From: Microbispora sp. NBC_01189
Lineage (GTDB): Bacteria > Actinomycetota > Actinomycetes > Streptosporangiales > Streptosporangiaceae
Direction of reading: 5' to 3'
DNA length: 64,000 nt
Assembly (NCBI RefSeq): GCF_036010665.1
Contig: NZ_CP108581.1
Span: forward strand, 3,763,501 to 3,827,500
Below are positions 1 through 8,931 of this stretch, piece after piece. Within the stretch, counting starts at the first letter, position 1. Every line of letters starts with the position of its first letter. Both the position numbers and the translations under genes were made by a program. The notes beneath the pieces are model-generated. The model saw nothing but the letters and a program-made list of their open reading frames with translations. It had not been told where the DNA came from and did no database searches.

Positions 1-1296
1 AACAGCGGAAACGACGCGACCGGAAACGACGCGACCGGAAACAGGGCGAGCAACTGCACGAACACGATCGGCAAGAAGAACCTGCCGGTCGTGACCTTCT
101 GGGGCTGGTATCCCAACATGCGGCTCGTCGTCGACAACTTCAACAAGCAGAACAACGAGGTGCAGGTCTGCTGGACCAACGTCGGCCAGGGCGGTGACGA
201 GTACGACAAGTTCCAGACGGCCATCTCGGCGGGCACCGGCGCGCCCGACGTGATCATGATCGAGGCGGACCGGATCCCGACCTTCCAGATCCAGAAGGCG
301 CTCGTCGACATCAAGAAGTACGGCTACGACGCCGTCAAGGACGACTACGGTCCGGGGGCGTGGAAGGACGTCTCGATCGGCGGAGCGGTCTACGGCGTGC
401 CGGTCGACGGCGGGCCGATGGCGATGATCTACCGCAAGGACGTCTTCGACAAATACAAGATCACACCGCCGAAGACGTGGGCCGAGTACGAGCAGGCGGC
501 GCAGAAGGTGAAGGACGCCGGGGGCCCGCTGTTCGGCGACCTCGGCGCGAACGTGCCGGCCGTCATGATGGCGCTGCAGATCCAAAAGGGCGCGAATCCG
601 ATCACCTACGACCCGGCGCGGCCCGAGTCGATCGGCATCGCGCTGAACGACCAGGCGTCCAAGGACGTGCTGGACTACTGGGGGAACCTCGCGCGGAAGG
701 GCCTGGTCGGGACGCAGGACCAGTTCACGCCGGAGTACATCTCCGGTGTGGTCAACGGCAAGTACGCGACGTACATCTCGGCGGCCTGGGCGCCCGGATA
801 TCTCACCGGCGCGGGCGTCGGCAAGGGCAAGGACACCGGCAAGTTCGCGGTGGCGCCGCTCCCGCAGTGGGATCCCGCCAACCCGGTTCAGGTGAACTGG
901 GGCGGGTCGGCCTTCTCCGTGACAAGCCAGGCGAAGAACCCCGAACTCGCGGCGAAGGTGGCGTACGGCCTCTACGCCGACGACGAGTCGCTCACCGACG
1001 GCTGGACCAACCAGATCATCTTCCCGCTGAACCTCAAGGCGCTGCGCGATCCGGACTTCGTGGATCTGACGGTGTCGTTCTTCGACGGCCAGCGGGCGAA
1101 CAAGGAGGTCTACGTCCCCGCGGCGAACGCCTACAAGGGCATGACCTACAGCCCGTTCGGCCAGTACTACTTCGATGCCTTGACGAAGCAGATCGGCGCG
1201 GTCATCGAGGGCTCGGTCACCGGTGCGCAGGCGGCCGACCGCGTCCAGGAGGACGTGGCGAACTACGCAAAGGAGCAAGGCTTCACCGTCCAGTGA
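1..1296 (+). CDS. Sugar ABC transporter extracellular solute-binding protein (5' end outside window)
   Basis: The frame is open from base 1, so the start and signal peptide lie upstream. The visible 431 codons begin with a low-complexity GNDATGNDATGN linker, typical of the spacer after a lipoprotein signal. A family 1 binding-protein body follows: a VTFWGWYPN strand, the APDVIMIEADRIP region, and a WGGSAFSV motif in the second lobe. It should capture a sugar or oligosaccharide outside the membrane and deliver it to the two permeases encoded directly downstream. The substrate cannot be told from sequence. No ATPase gene is visible, so the importer probably uses a shared MsiK-type ATPase encoded elsewhere (inference from actinomycete practice). 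Confidence 0.93.
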   Translation, partial: NSGNDATGNDATGNRASNCTNTIGKKNLPVVTFWGWYPNMRLVVDNFNKQNNEVQVCWTNVGQGGDEYDKFQTAISAGTGAPDVIMIEADRIPTFQIQKALVDIKKYGYDAVKDDYGPGAWKDVSIGGAVYGVPVDGGPMAMIYRKDVFDKYKITPPKTWAEYEQAAQKVKDAGGPLFGDLGANVPAVMMALQIQKGANPITYDPARPESIGIALNDQASKDVLDYWGNLARKGLVGTQDQFTPEYISGVVNGKYATYISAAWAPGYLTGAGVGKGKDTGKFAVAPLPQWDPANPVQVNWGGSAFSVTSQAKNPELAAKVAYGLYADDESLTDGWTNQIIFPLNLKALRDPDFVDLTVSFFDGQRANKEVYVPAANAYKGMTYSPFGQYYFDALTKQIGAVIEGSVTGAQAADRVQEDVANYAKEQGFTVQ

Positions 1297-1330
1297 CCAC
1301 ACGGGCAGCATCGACCCCCCGGAGCCCGAG

Positions 1331-2272
1331 ATGACCCTCCTGATCGAGGAGAGCGCACCGAGCACCCAGGAGAAAGCGCACAAGGCCCGCGGCACGGTGC
1401 GTCTCCGTGAGCACCTGATGGGGTGGCTCTTCGTCGGGCCGTTCGCGCTCGTCTTCCTGGCGCTTCTCATCGCGCCACTCGCGTACGCGCTGTACCTCAG
1501 CCTCTTCCGCAAGAAGCTGATCGGTGGGACCAGTTTCGTCCTGTTCGACAACTACGTGAAGGCGTTCACCGACCCGAGTTTCCTCTCGGGGGCGTGGTTC
1601 GTCGTCCGGTTCTCCCTGGTCGCCATCCCGCTGCAGATCGTCATCGCGCTCGCGATGGCCCTCGTCCTGGATGCCGTCACATCGGCGTTCGCCCGGTTCT
1701 CGCGGTTGATGATTTTCCTTCCGTACGCGATTCCCACCGTCATCGGTGCGGTGATGTGGGGGTTTCTGTACAGCAGGAGCTTCGGGCCGCTCTCCGACGT
1801 CTTCGGGTTGTTCGGCGCCACCGCGCCCGACTTCCTCGGCGGCAACCTGATCTTCTACGGCCTGGTCAACGTCGTCACCTGGCAGTGGGCCGGTTACTAC
1901 ATGATTATCCTGTACGCCGCGCTGCAGGGGATCGACCCGACGCTCTACGAGGCGGCCCGCATGGACGGCGCCGGCAGGCGGCAGATCGCGCTGCGGATCA
2001 AAATCCCGCTGATCGCCCCCGCGCTGCTCCTGATCCTGGTCTTCGCACTCATCGGCACGCTGCAGTTCTTCAACGAACCACAGTTCCTGCGATTCCTCGC
2101 GGCCGGCACGATCGGACCGGACTTCACCCCCAACATGTACGCCTACCAGCAGGCGTTCGCACTCGCGAACTTCAACTACGGGTCGGCGATCTCCTTCGCC
2201 CTCGGCGGGATCGTGTTCGCCGGCGTCTACGCCTTTTTGTTCTTCACCCGCAAGCGGAGGAGCTTCCTGTGA
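1331..2272 (+). CDS. Sugar ABC transporter permease, MalF/UgpA type
   Basis: 313 aa with six predicted membrane helices. It carries the cytoplasmic EAA loop (YEAARMDGAGRRQIALRIKIP) that docks on the ATPase. The ATG at 1331 is chosen because GGAG lies 6-9 bases upstream and the protein then starts with a short hydrophilic tail before the first helix near residue 33. The gene lies 34 bp after the binding protein, and its stop overlaps the next permease by 4 bp, so the three are one operon. It is the first of the two different permease subunits of a carbohydrate importer. Confidence 0.93.
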   Translation: MTLLIEESAPSTQEKAHKARGTVRLREHLMGWLFVGPFALVFLALLIAPLAYALYLSLFRKKLIGGTSFVLFDNYVKAFTDPSFLSGAWFVVRFSLVAIPLQIVIALAMALVLDAVTSAFARFSRLMIFLPYAIPTVIGAVMWGFLYSRSFGPLSDVFGLFGATAPDFLGGNLIFYGLVNVVTWQWAGYYMIILYAALQGIDPTLYEAARMDGAGRRQIALRIKIPLIAPALLLILVFALIGTLQFFNEPQFLRFLAAGTIGPDFTPNMYAYQQAFALANFNYGSAISFALGGIVFAGVYAFLFFTRKRRSFL

Positions 2273-3147
2273 CGACCGGCCGCTCCGGCGCACGCCGCGC
2301 GCCACAACGCCACCTGCCCCTGCAGGTGCTCCTCGGCTTCCTGGTCGTCTACTTCCTCGTGCCGTTCTGGTGGATCATCGTCAACAGTTCCAAGGACGCC
2401 CCCGGCCTCTTCGGCGGCGGCAACACCCTGTGGTTCGCCGACAGGGTCGACTACTTCGGCAACCTCAGGCAACTGTTCACCTACGACGGCGGCATCTACG
2501 GCAGGTGGATCCTCAACTCCACGCTGTACGCGTTCGCGGGCGGGATCGGCGCCACGATCCTGGCCGTCATGGCCGGCTACGGATTCGCCAAGTACCGGTT
2601 CGCCGGCAGACGCCTCAGCTTCTCCGTCCTGCTCGGCGCGTTGATGGTGCCCGCGACCGCCCTGGTGATCCCCACCTTCGTGATGTTCTCCGGGCTCGGC
2701 CTGACGAACACGATATGGGCGGTGATCCTGCCGTCACTGCTCAACCCGTTCGGGGTCTACCTGATGCACGTGTACGCGCGGGACGCGGTTCCCGACGAGA
2801 TCCTGGACGCGGCGCGGGCCGACGGCGCGGGTGAGGTGCGGACGTTCCTCCAGGTCGCGCTCCCGCTGATGCGGCCCGCCGTGGTCACCGTGCTGCTCCT
2901 GTCCGCCGTGGCGTCCTGGAACAACTACTTCCTGCCCGTCGCCATGCTCTCCGACAACCGCCTTTTCCCCGTCACCGTCGGGCTCGGCCTCTGGCAGGGA
3001 ATCGCCTCCGCGAACAACGCGGGAACCACCTCCCTCTGGAGCCTGATCATCCTGGGCGCGCTCGTGTCGGTGATCCCGCTCATCGTCGCCTTCTTCACCC
3101 TCCAGCGGCACTGGCGCGGCGGCCTGTCCGTCGGAGGCCTGCGCTGA
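2269..3147 (+). CDS. Sugar ABC transporter permease, MalG/UgpE type
   Basis: 292 aa. The GTG start at 2269 overlaps the TGA of the preceding permease (GTGA), which indicates translational coupling. Six membrane helices are predicted, and the EAA loop appears as DAARADGAGEVRTFLQVALP around residues 183-202. It pairs with the upstream MalF-type subunit to form the membrane channel. The C-terminus (QRHWRGGLSVGGLR) is typical of the family. The gene ends 20 bp before a convergent phosphotransferase gene. Confidence 0.93.
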   Translation: MTTGRSGARRAPQRHLPLQVLLGFLVVYFLVPFWWIIVNSSKDAPGLFGGGNTLWFADRVDYFGNLRQLFTYDGGIYGRWILNSTLYAFAGGIGATILAVMAGYGFAKYRFAGRRLSFSVLLGALMVPATALVIPTFVMFSGLGLTNTIWAVILPSLLNPFGVYLMHVYARDAVPDEILDAARADGAGEVRTFLQVALPLMRPAVVTVLLLSAVASWNNYFLPVAMLSDNRLFPVTVGLGLWQGIASANNAGTTSLWSLIILGALVSVIPLIVAFFTLQRHWRGGLSVGGLR

Positions 3148-3166
3148 CGCCTGGGCCCGAGGGGCC

Positions 3167-4132
3167 CTATCTCCAGCCGGTCCGCTGTCGTAGCCAGGTC
3201 AGCGCCACCCTGCCCTGCGCGAGCTGGAAGGCACGCAGGGTGGGCAGGCCGGGCGGCGGGGGAAGGAGCCCCCGCTGCAGGAAGTATCCGGTGATCGCGG
3301 CGAGAACGGCGGTGACGGCGCCGGGGTCGGCGTTCCTCGCGACCGGGTGGCCGTCGAAGATCTGGGCCGGTGGCGGCCCCCCTTGCATGGTCACGCTGGG
3401 CAGCATCCCGACCAGGTCGAACCACGGCGTGGCCAGGCAGGCGTGAGGCCAGTCCACCACGAGCACCCGGCCGTCGGTGGTGAGCAGCAGGTTGTCCGCC
3501 CGCATGTCGGCGTGGGCGAGGCAGGCGCCCTCGGCGGCCCGGCCCCAGCGCTCCTCCAGCTCCGCCAGCCGCGGCAGGTGCCGTACGGCCCAGGGGTCGA
3601 GGACGGCGGTCAGGTCCGCGCCGTCCGCGGCCAGGCGCCGCCAGCCCCGGAACTCGTCGCCGAACCTCTCGGCGGCGGCCGGCACCTGGATCGGCGCGGG
3701 GGTCAGCGCCTCGGCCATGCGGGCCAGCGCGCCGAGCACGAGGGTCAGCTCGTCCGGCTCCCACGGCTGGGCGGGCAGGCGCCCCTCCACGTCCTCGAAC
3801 AGCAGCACCACCCAGCCGTCCTGGTCGAAGGAGGCGAGCAGCCGGGGCGCGGGCACGTCGGCCGGCAGCGCGGCGGCCACCCTGGCCTCGGCGCGGTGGA
3901 ACGCGGGGCTGTCGGGGTTGGGCTCTGGGCCGACCGCCTTGACGAACGCCCTGCCGCCGCCCGTGAGCCGCAGCCGCGCGGCCACACCCGGTGAGAAGCC
4001 TCCTGGCTGCGTGACCGCCTCGGCCACCCGATCGCCGAGATGCCGTTCCACCGCGAGTCGCAGGTTCTCGGGCACCGCCGACCACGGGATCCGTACGCCC
4101 TCGGCGGGCGGCGGAAACTGCTCCTGACTCAT
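3167..4132 (-). CDS. Aminoglycoside phosphotransferase (APH)/kinase-fold protein
   Basis: 321 aa from ATG 4132. The catalytic loop is H-A-D-M-R-A-D-N (about residue 205), followed by the metal-binding VVDWPHA segment. These are the hallmarks of the APH/choline-kinase superfamily, which phosphorylates small hydroxylated molecules with ATP. The N-lobe contains a FVKAVG strand with the expected ATP-binding lysine. The length matches the family. The substrate is unknown: sequence alone does not show whether it inactivates an antibiotic or acts on a metabolite. It is convergent with the sugar transporter operon, with only 19 bp between stops. Confidence 0.85.
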   Translation of the reverse strand: MSQEQFPPPAEGVRIPWSAVPENLRLAVERHLGDRVAEAVTQPGGFSPGVAARLRLTGGGRAFVKAVGPEPNPDSPAFHRAEARVAAALPADVPAPRLLASFDQDGWVVLLFEDVEGRLPAQPWEPDELTLVLGALARMAEALTPAPIQVPAAAERFGDEFRGWRRLAADGADLTAVLDPWAVRHLPRLAELEERWGRAAEGACLAHADMRADNLLLTTDGRVLVVDWPHACLATPWFDLVGMLPSVTMQGGPPPAQIFDGHPVARNADPGAVTAVLAAITGYFLQRGLLPPPPGLPTLRAFQLAQGRVALTWLRQRTGWR

Positions 4133-4270
4133 CCCGGCATGATCTGGCCTTCGTACGCCCAGGGCAATCGAGTTTCCGGCCCCGGCACCTCGCATCCGCG
4201 TTCCACGGATGGCGCGGGGCTCGTCGCGACGCGCGTGAACCGGCGCCGCGTACGCGGCGTCTTCTGGATC

Positions 4271-4774
4271 ATGACGCGTACGCGCTGGGTCCTGCTCATC
4301 ACGGCCGTCGCCGTTCCGGTCGTGGTGGGGGCGCTGTGGTGGATCGCAACCGAGGACGACCGCCGGCTCGACGGGCACATACGGCAGGCTCTCGAAGGTT
4401 ATGAGCAGGCGTTCGCGAGAGAGGGGACGGAGGCCACTCCGACACCCCTGCGGCGGAACGGGTACGCCCCCCTTCTCGGCGTCCCGTCCGTCGAGAAGGT
4501 GACCGTCCACGAGGACGATCGGACGCTCACCGCCGAGTTCATCGGCGCTCGGACGACCGGGCCCTGCGGCGCTGACTACACCGCCCGAGCCGTCGAGTCC
4601 GCGCACGCGGCCCTGATCGTGGTGGAGGAGCATCCACACGAGAGGGGAGGTTCCTGGGATTGCCCGGATGTGGGATACCGCAGGCAGGTGACCGTGCGGC
4701 TCGGCCGTCCCCTGGATGACCGTGCGGTGCTGGAGGCCATGCGCGGGATGCCCGTTCCCGTCAAGCGGCCGTGA
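4271..4774 (+). CDS. Hypothetical membrane-anchored protein
   Basis: 167 aa from ATG 4271 (a GTG at 4235 would add 12 residues). One hydrophobic helix at about residues 6-26 (WVLLITAVAVPVVVGALWW) is followed by a soluble domain with four Cys (GPCGAD, SWDCPD) that may form disulfides outside the cell. I do not recognise the family. The strong third-position GC and the clear helix support a real gene. Confidence 0.65.
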   Translation: MTRTRWVLLITAVAVPVVVGALWWIATEDDRRLDGHIRQALEGYEQAFAREGTEATPTPLRRNGYAPLLGVPSVEKVTVHEDDRTLTAEFIGARTTGPCGADYTARAVESAHAALIVVEEHPHERGGSWDCPDVGYRRQVTVRLGRPLDDRAVLEAMRGMPVPVKRP

Positions 4775-4840
4775 CGGCGCGCCGGTTCGTGGACGGATCC
4801 CACTCGGGCGGCGAAGGCCGGAGTGTGCGGGCGCGGCGGG

Positions 4841-5455
4841 CTAAGAGTCGCCCGTCGCGTGGCTCAGTTGGGCGAAGGCGTGGTCCGCGTCGGCGACCGC
4901 CTCGGGTTGCACATCGCGCGCGGTCCGCCCGTCGGCGATCTTCTGCCAGTTGGTCCGGGCCAGTACGCGTTGAACCGCGATCACCTGGGCGGCTTGCAGT
5001 CGCCCCCGGACACCCGGGTCGAGGACGGCGGCCAATGCGTCCTCATCGTCGAGCATGTACTGCATGAGCCGTCCCGCCAGGCTGGGGGTGGTGAACACCA
5101 GCCGATGAAACGCCACCACCTCGGGGTGATCGTTGAGGCCGGTGACCGGCTCGAAGCGATCGAGACCGTCCCGGAAATACCGGTGCAGCGCCGTAATCGG
5201 CGCGATAGTGGGGCGCCGGTCACGGACCACGCGCGCGGCCTCACCGTTGTGGTCCGCGAAGCGGTGCAGGATCAGGTCTTCCTTGGTGGCGAAGTAGCGG
5301 AACAGCGTCGGTTTCGACACCTCGGCCATCGCGGCGATGTCGGACACCGATACCTGGTCGAACCCGCGCGCCAGGAACAGCGAGATCGCCGCATCAGCGA
5401 TCGCGTCCCGGGTTCGTACCTTCTTGCGGGCCCGCAGCCCGACCGGCTCGCTCAC
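4841..5455 (-). CDS. TetR-family transcriptional repressor
   Basis: 204 aa from GTG 5455. The N-terminal TetR helix-turn-helix is clear (SVSDIAAMAEVSKPTLFRYF, then the ATKEDL helix). The C-terminal ligand domain includes the FHRLVFTTPSL stretch. It is divergent from the NmrA-type gene at 5510, and a perfect-arm palindrome lies between them (5471-5506). It therefore probably represses itself and its neighbour until a small ligand binds. The start codon has a weak ribosome-binding site. Confidence 0.88.
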   Translation of the reverse strand: MSEPVGLRARKKVRTRDAIADAAISLFLARGFDQVSVSDIAAMAEVSKPTLFRYFATKEDLILHRFADHNGEAARVVRDRRPTIAPITALHRYFRDGLDRFEPVTGLNDHPEVVAFHRLVFTTPSLAGRLMQYMLDDEDALAAVLDPGVRGRLQAAQVIAVQRVLARTNWQKIADGRTARDVQPEAVADADHAFAQLSHATGDS

Positions 5456-5470
5456 CTTGCCAGGATAACG

Positions 5471-5506
5471 TTCGTTACTAGGTTGTGTTTCTAACTCGGT
5501 AACGAA
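5471..5506. promoter_or_regulatory. Palindromic TetR operator between divergent genes
   Basis: TTCGTTAC at 5471-5478 and GTAACGAA at 5499-5506 are perfect 8-bp inverted arms. A partly matching inner part (TAGGTT against AACTCG) extends the symmetry. It lies in the gap between the TetR gene start (5455) and the first ATG of the reductase (5510), the expected place for an autoregulatory operator. It ends only 3 bp before ATG 5510, so translation may really begin at a later ATG (see the next gene). Confidence 0.7.
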
Positions 5507-5509
5507 AAG

Positions 5510-6445
5510 ATGGCGGCCATGGAACAGACAGACACCCGCCGCACTCCGTCGCGCGAGGCTGCCATGACACCCGCGGGAGGGCCTCCGATGCTCGTCACCG
5601 GGGCGACCGGACGTATCGGCCGCGCCGTGGTCGACCTGCTGACCGAAGCGGGCGTGCCGGTCCGTGCCCTCGTGCGCCGCTCCGAGTCGGCGGCGCCACT
5701 GCCCACCGACGTCGAGATCGTCATCGGAGATCTCACGGTGCCCGAATCGCTCGACGCCGCGCTGCACGGCATCGGTGCGGTCTTCCTGGTCTGGACCGCC
5801 CCGCCGGAGACCGCGGCGGCTGTCGTCGACCGGCTGGCCGCCCACGCCCAGCGGGTCGTCTACCTGTCCGCACCGCACCGGACCCCGCACCCGTTCTTCC
5901 GGCAACCGAACCCGATGGCGGCGCTGCACGCCGAGATCGAGCGGCTCATCGCGGCCACCGGACTCGACTCGACGATCGTCCGGCCGGGGATGTTCGCGTC
6001 GAACGCCTTGTTCTGGTGGTCCGCCGCGATCCGTGGCGAAGGCGTGGTCCGGTGGCCGTACGGCGCGGCGGAGACGGCCCCGGTCGACGATCGAGACGTG
6101 GCCGCGGTCATCATGCGGACGCTGCGCGAGGGCGGACACGCCGGCGGCGACTACGTCCTGACCGGCCCGGAGTCACTCACTCAGGCCGAACAGATACGCA
6201 TCATCGGGGACACGCTGGGCCTCAGGCTGACGTTCGAGGAACTGGCGCCCGACGAGTTCCGGCGCGAGACCCCAGAAGCCTCGCGCCCGGCCGTGGACAT
6301 GCTCCTGGCGGCGTGGAACGCCGCGCTGGGACGCCCGGCGTACGTCACCTCGGCGGTGTCCGACCTCCTCGGAAGGCCGGCGCGAACCTTCCATCATTGG
6401 GTCGCCGACCACGCCACATCGTTCACCGGAAACCCCACCCGATGA
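5510..6445 (+). CDS. NmrA-like NAD(P)-binding oxidoreductase
   Basis: 311 aa if started at ATG 5510. The Rossmann motif VTGATGRIGRAVVDLL gives an atypical short-chain dehydrogenase/NmrA fold; such proteins bind NAD(P) and act as redox sensors or quinone reductases. ATG 5588 is a good alternative start: it has GGGAGG about 7 bases upstream and would place the GATG motif at residue 5, as is usual in the family. The operator next to 5510 also argues for the later start. The gene is divergent from, and probably controlled by, the TetR gene. The product class is secure; the substrate is not. Confidence 0.85.
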   Translation: MAAMEQTDTRRTPSREAAMTPAGGPPMLVTGATGRIGRAVVDLLTEAGVPVRALVRRSESAAPLPTDVEIVIGDLTVPESLDAALHGIGAVFLVWTAPPETAAAVVDRLAAHAQRVVYLSAPHRTPHPFFRQPNPMAALHAEIERLIAATGLDSTIVRPGMFASNALFWWSAAIRGEGVVRWPYGAAETAPVDDRDVAAVIMRTLREGGHAGGDYVLTGPESLTQAEQIRIIGDTLGLRLTFEELAPDEFRRETPEASRPAVDMLLAAWNAALGRPAYVTSAVSDLLGRPARTFHHWVADHATSFTGNPTR

Positions 6446-6471
6446 GTTGACCGATCTCCTTCCGGCAAAGC

Positions 6472-6771
6472 TCACCTTCCGAGGAGGAGAAGGACGAACC
6501 ATCCGGCCGGACATATCGCCCAGCCGCACCAGAACGACAAGCGCGAGAGGGCCGGCATCGTCGGCTGGGTCCGTGCCGGCACCTTCGCGGATATGGCGGC
6601 TCCGAGCACACCGATCGCCAGGAGAGCGAGCGGCGTGTACCAGACAAGAACCGGAAGCAGGTAGAGGCTGAGCGCGAATCTGAAGAGAACGATGGCCACG
6701 ACGGCGTAGGTGACGAGTACCGTGACCACACCCGCCAGGACCCATAACAGCTGTCTTACCGGCACCTTCAT
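6472..6771 (-). CDS. Small integral membrane protein
   Basis: 99 aa from ATG 6771. Three hydrophobic segments are visible (about residues 7-28, 30-58 and 75-97) with a basic loop containing KVPARTQ. No family is recognised. It is convergent with the NmrA-like gene and divergent from the epimerase gene at 6823. Confidence 0.6.
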   Translation of the reverse strand: MKVPVRQLLWVLAGVVTVLVTYAVVAIVLFRFALSLYLLPVLVWYTPLALLAIGVLGAAISAKVPARTQPTMPALSRLSFWCGWAICPAGWFVLLLLGR

Positions 6772-6822
6772 GATCGGATGATCCTCCTGCCCGTTCGGTG
6801 TCGCCAGCCCTAGGCTCGTTCG

Positions 6823-7878
6823 ATGCCCCGTGCACTCATCCTCGGCGGAACCGGCCTGCTCGGCCGGGCCACCGCGCTCCGCCTCCTCGCCGCCGGATGG
6901 CGGGTAACCGTCACCGGTCGCAACGCCGCCAACATGCCGTCCGAGGTCGCTGCCGCCGGGGCCGGCTTCGTTTCGGCGGGCCGCTCCGACGCGGGCCGGC
7001 TTCGGGCCGCCCTTGCCGACGGCGTGGAGTTGCTCGTCGACTGTGTCTGCTACACCGCCGCCGACGCGCGTCTCCTGCTTGTGCTGGCCAAGGACGCCGA
7101 CTCGACGGTGCTCATCTCCAGCAAGGCCGTCTATGTCGACGCCCACGGCAATCACCCCAACTCCGACGTCGAGCCGCGGTACGACGGGCCGATCCGGGAG
7201 ACCCAGGCCACCATGGCCCCCAGCGACATCGACCACAACTCCCGGGAGGGTTACGGCGCCAACAAGGTCGCGGCCGAGCACGTGGCGCTCGACAGTGGTC
7301 TGCCTGTCACCGTCCTGCGCCCATCCTTGATCCACGGCGTGGGCGCGGCCTTCCCGCGCGAATGGGTCTTCGTCAAGCGGGCCCTGGACCGGCGTGCCGC
7401 TGTGCTGCTGGCCCGCCGTGGGAGCGGAACCGTGCACCCGACGGCCGCGGCCAACGTGGCCGCGCTCATCGAGACCGTCGCGCATGCGCCGGGCGCCCGC
7501 GTCCTCAACATCGCCGATCCGGACGTCCCGAGTGCCCTTGACATCTCCCGCGCGATCGCCAGGCACCTCGGACACGACTGGGAGGAAGTGCTGCTCGACG
7601 ACTCGGCGGACCCGGAGCTCGGTCAGACCCCGTGGGACTCGACGCATCCGGTCGTGCTTGACATGTCGGTCGCCATGGAGCTCGGATACCGGCCTGCGGG
7701 GGACTACGCGACGACGGTCGCCGCCGAGGTCGACTGGCTTGTCGACGCCGTACGGAACGGCGACCGAGCGGGAATCCTGCCCGAGGCGGACGGCCCGCGT
7801 TTCAGCCGATTCTTCGACTACGCGGCCGAAGACAGGTTTCTCGCAGGACGCCGGCACGGCACTTCCACCGGGTCCTGA
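6823..7878 (+). CDS. NAD-dependent epimerase/dehydratase-family protein
   Basis: 351 aa from ATG 6823. It opens with the Rossmann motif LILGGTGLLGRATAL. The SDR catalytic pair is present as YGANKVAAEH (Y-x3-K), preceded by an SSKAVYVD strand carrying the catalytic-site serine. It is an extended SDR that probably modifies a nucleotide sugar or related metabolite. The C-terminal half (HPVVLDMSVAMELGYRP) resembles isoflavone-reductase/epimerase relatives. It is the last recognisable chromosomal-type gene before the accessory island. Confidence 0.85.
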   Translation: MPRALILGGTGLLGRATALRLLAAGWRVTVTGRNAANMPSEVAAAGAGFVSAGRSDAGRLRAALADGVELLVDCVCYTAADARLLLVLAKDADSTVLISSKAVYVDAHGNHPNSDVEPRYDGPIRETQATMAPSDIDHNSREGYGANKVAAEHVALDSGLPVTVLRPSLIHGVGAAFPREWVFVKRALDRRAAVLLARRGSGTVHPTAAANVAALIETVAHAPGARVLNIADPDVPSALDISRAIARHLGHDWEEVLLDDSADPELGQTPWDSTHPVVLDMSVAMELGYRPAGDYATTVAAEVDWLVDAVRNGDRAGILPEADGPRFSRFFDYAAEDRFLAGRRHGTSTGS

Positions 7879-8001
7879 TCATCCGTCAGTTGGCCGGCAC
7901 CCTCGTGATTCGCCGTTGGCCGCCACATCAGCGGGCCGGTGACGAGGACCCGGTTTGGCGCGCGATCCCTGTCTTCGCGTCCGCGGCGATTGCGTGCGGC
8001 T

Positions 8002-8391
8002 GTGACACACGAACACCGATCGTTCGACAACCCTCCTGTCGAGGAGCACGACCTCGCGTCCACGGTGTTGGAAGGGGTCCTGCACGACGCGACACTGGAG
8101 GGAGAGGCCGCTGACGTGCTGGTGGGCTTGGCACTCCATGATGCGGATCCGGCGTTCGTGGAAGGCTGGTGCATGAAGCTCGGCCGACAGCTTGCCCCTG
8201 GAAGCCCTCTTCTCGGTCTCGTGGGACTCTGCGTCGGCCACCTGGCACGACGTTTCGGTCACGTGGGCGACGAAGCCGCCTCGCTCGTCGTCGACCTCGC
8301 GAACCGCTCGAAAGCCGACCCTTCTGATGTTGACGCTCGTGCGCAGGATGGCCTGGATGACGTCGTCCTCTTCAGCGGGCGGACTGTCTGA
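8002..8391 (+). CDS. Helical-repeat (HEAT-like) hypothetical protein
   Basis: 129 aa if translated from GTG 8002 (an in-frame upstream ATG exists at 7939). The body reads as paired helices with the pattern D-P-A-F-V-E-G-W-C ... LLGLVGLCVGHLARRFG ... ARAQDGLDDVVLF, similar to small HEAT-repeat proteins that are often found as immunity or accessory genes in actinomycetes (recollection of family style, not a search). It lies just outside the first tRNA-Gly fragment of the island. Confidence 0.55.
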   Translation: MTHEHRSFDNPPVEEHDLASTVLEGVLHDATLEGEAADVLVGLALHDADPAFVEGWCMKLGRQLAPGSPLLGLVGLCVGHLARRFGHVGDEAASLVVDLANRSKADPSDVDARAQDGLDDVVLFSGRTV

Positions 8392-8475
8392 CCGGGCTTC
8401 GGCCACACAGTCGAAATCCCTACGTCGGAGCGCTTCATGGCCCCATGCAGTCAGTCTGGACCGGGTCTTCGTGTG

Positions 8476-8625
8476 TGGATCGAGTGACGGGAATCGAACC
8501 CGCGCTGTCAGCTTGGGAATTGCATGGATCACGGCCTGTACTGGCGCTGACCTGGGCGTGGAGCCGGTCATGAGTGACCGTGGTTGCCCCCTCGTTACCC
8601 TCTCTTAATGGCACACTCATGGCAC
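8476..8625 (-). repeat. Attachment-site copy A: tRNA-Gly 3' half plus type 1 arm
   Basis: Bases 8476-8519 repeat the 3' half of the tRNA-Gly(CCC) gene found intact at 24470-24543, from the CCA end to the anticodon loop. The acceptor part is slightly decayed (TCGAGTG for GCGGGTG). The 5' half of the tRNA is replaced by a type 1 arm shared with copy E (GACCTGGGCG, CCGGTCATGAGTGACCGTGG). Two TGGCAC boxes at 8609 and 8620 are 11 bp apart. This is the layout of a hybrid attachment site left by site-specific integration at a tRNA. It marks the far edge of the island. Confidence 0.85.
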
Positions 8626-8646
8626 GACGAAGGGCGGCTCTGCGGG

Positions 8647-8931
8647 ATGAACGAGCAGGTGGCAGTTGAGATTGCAGAGGAGTACCTGTCACGGTGGCGT
8701 CGTGTCGCTGTCTATGACGAACTCGTGGTCATGGAGGAGAACGGCGATAAGGACTGGGCGAATGTCACCGGAGAGGACGGGACCGTCTACAAGATCCTGG
8801 CTTACGTGCTTCCCGAGGCCGATCGGGCACTCCGGTTGGTTATCACGGTGAACGATCGCGTGCCCCGTGCAACCGGCGCTCCTGTGACGCGGACTGCGGT
8901 CATGCGCCCGGCTGGAACGTACAAGGAGTAG
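8647..8931 (+). CDS. Hypothetical small protein
   Basis: 94 aa from ATG 8647 (MNEQVAVEIAEEYLSRW...), immediately beyond the type 1 arm of copy A. It is predicted to be a mixed alpha/beta soluble protein with acidic strands (VVMEENGDKDW) and no membrane helix. Codon use is less GC-rich than in the flanking chromosome. I do not recognise a family. Confidence 0.5.
   Translation: MNEQVAVEIAEEYLSRWRRVAVYDELVVMEENGDKDWANVTGEDGTVYKILAYVLPEADRALRLVITVNDRVPRATGAPVTRTAVMRPAGTYKE

Noticed and set aside
1283-2305. Long opposite-strand frame over the permease gene, and many similar ones across the window
   Set aside because: In DNA of 70% G+C, stop codons are rare and long shadow frames appear opposite and out of phase with every real gene. 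These lack recognisable domains and have poor codon bias.
8435-8692. Minus-strand frame across attachment copy A
   Set aside because: It reads through the tRNA fragment and arm. No start signal, and its codon pattern does not fit a gene.
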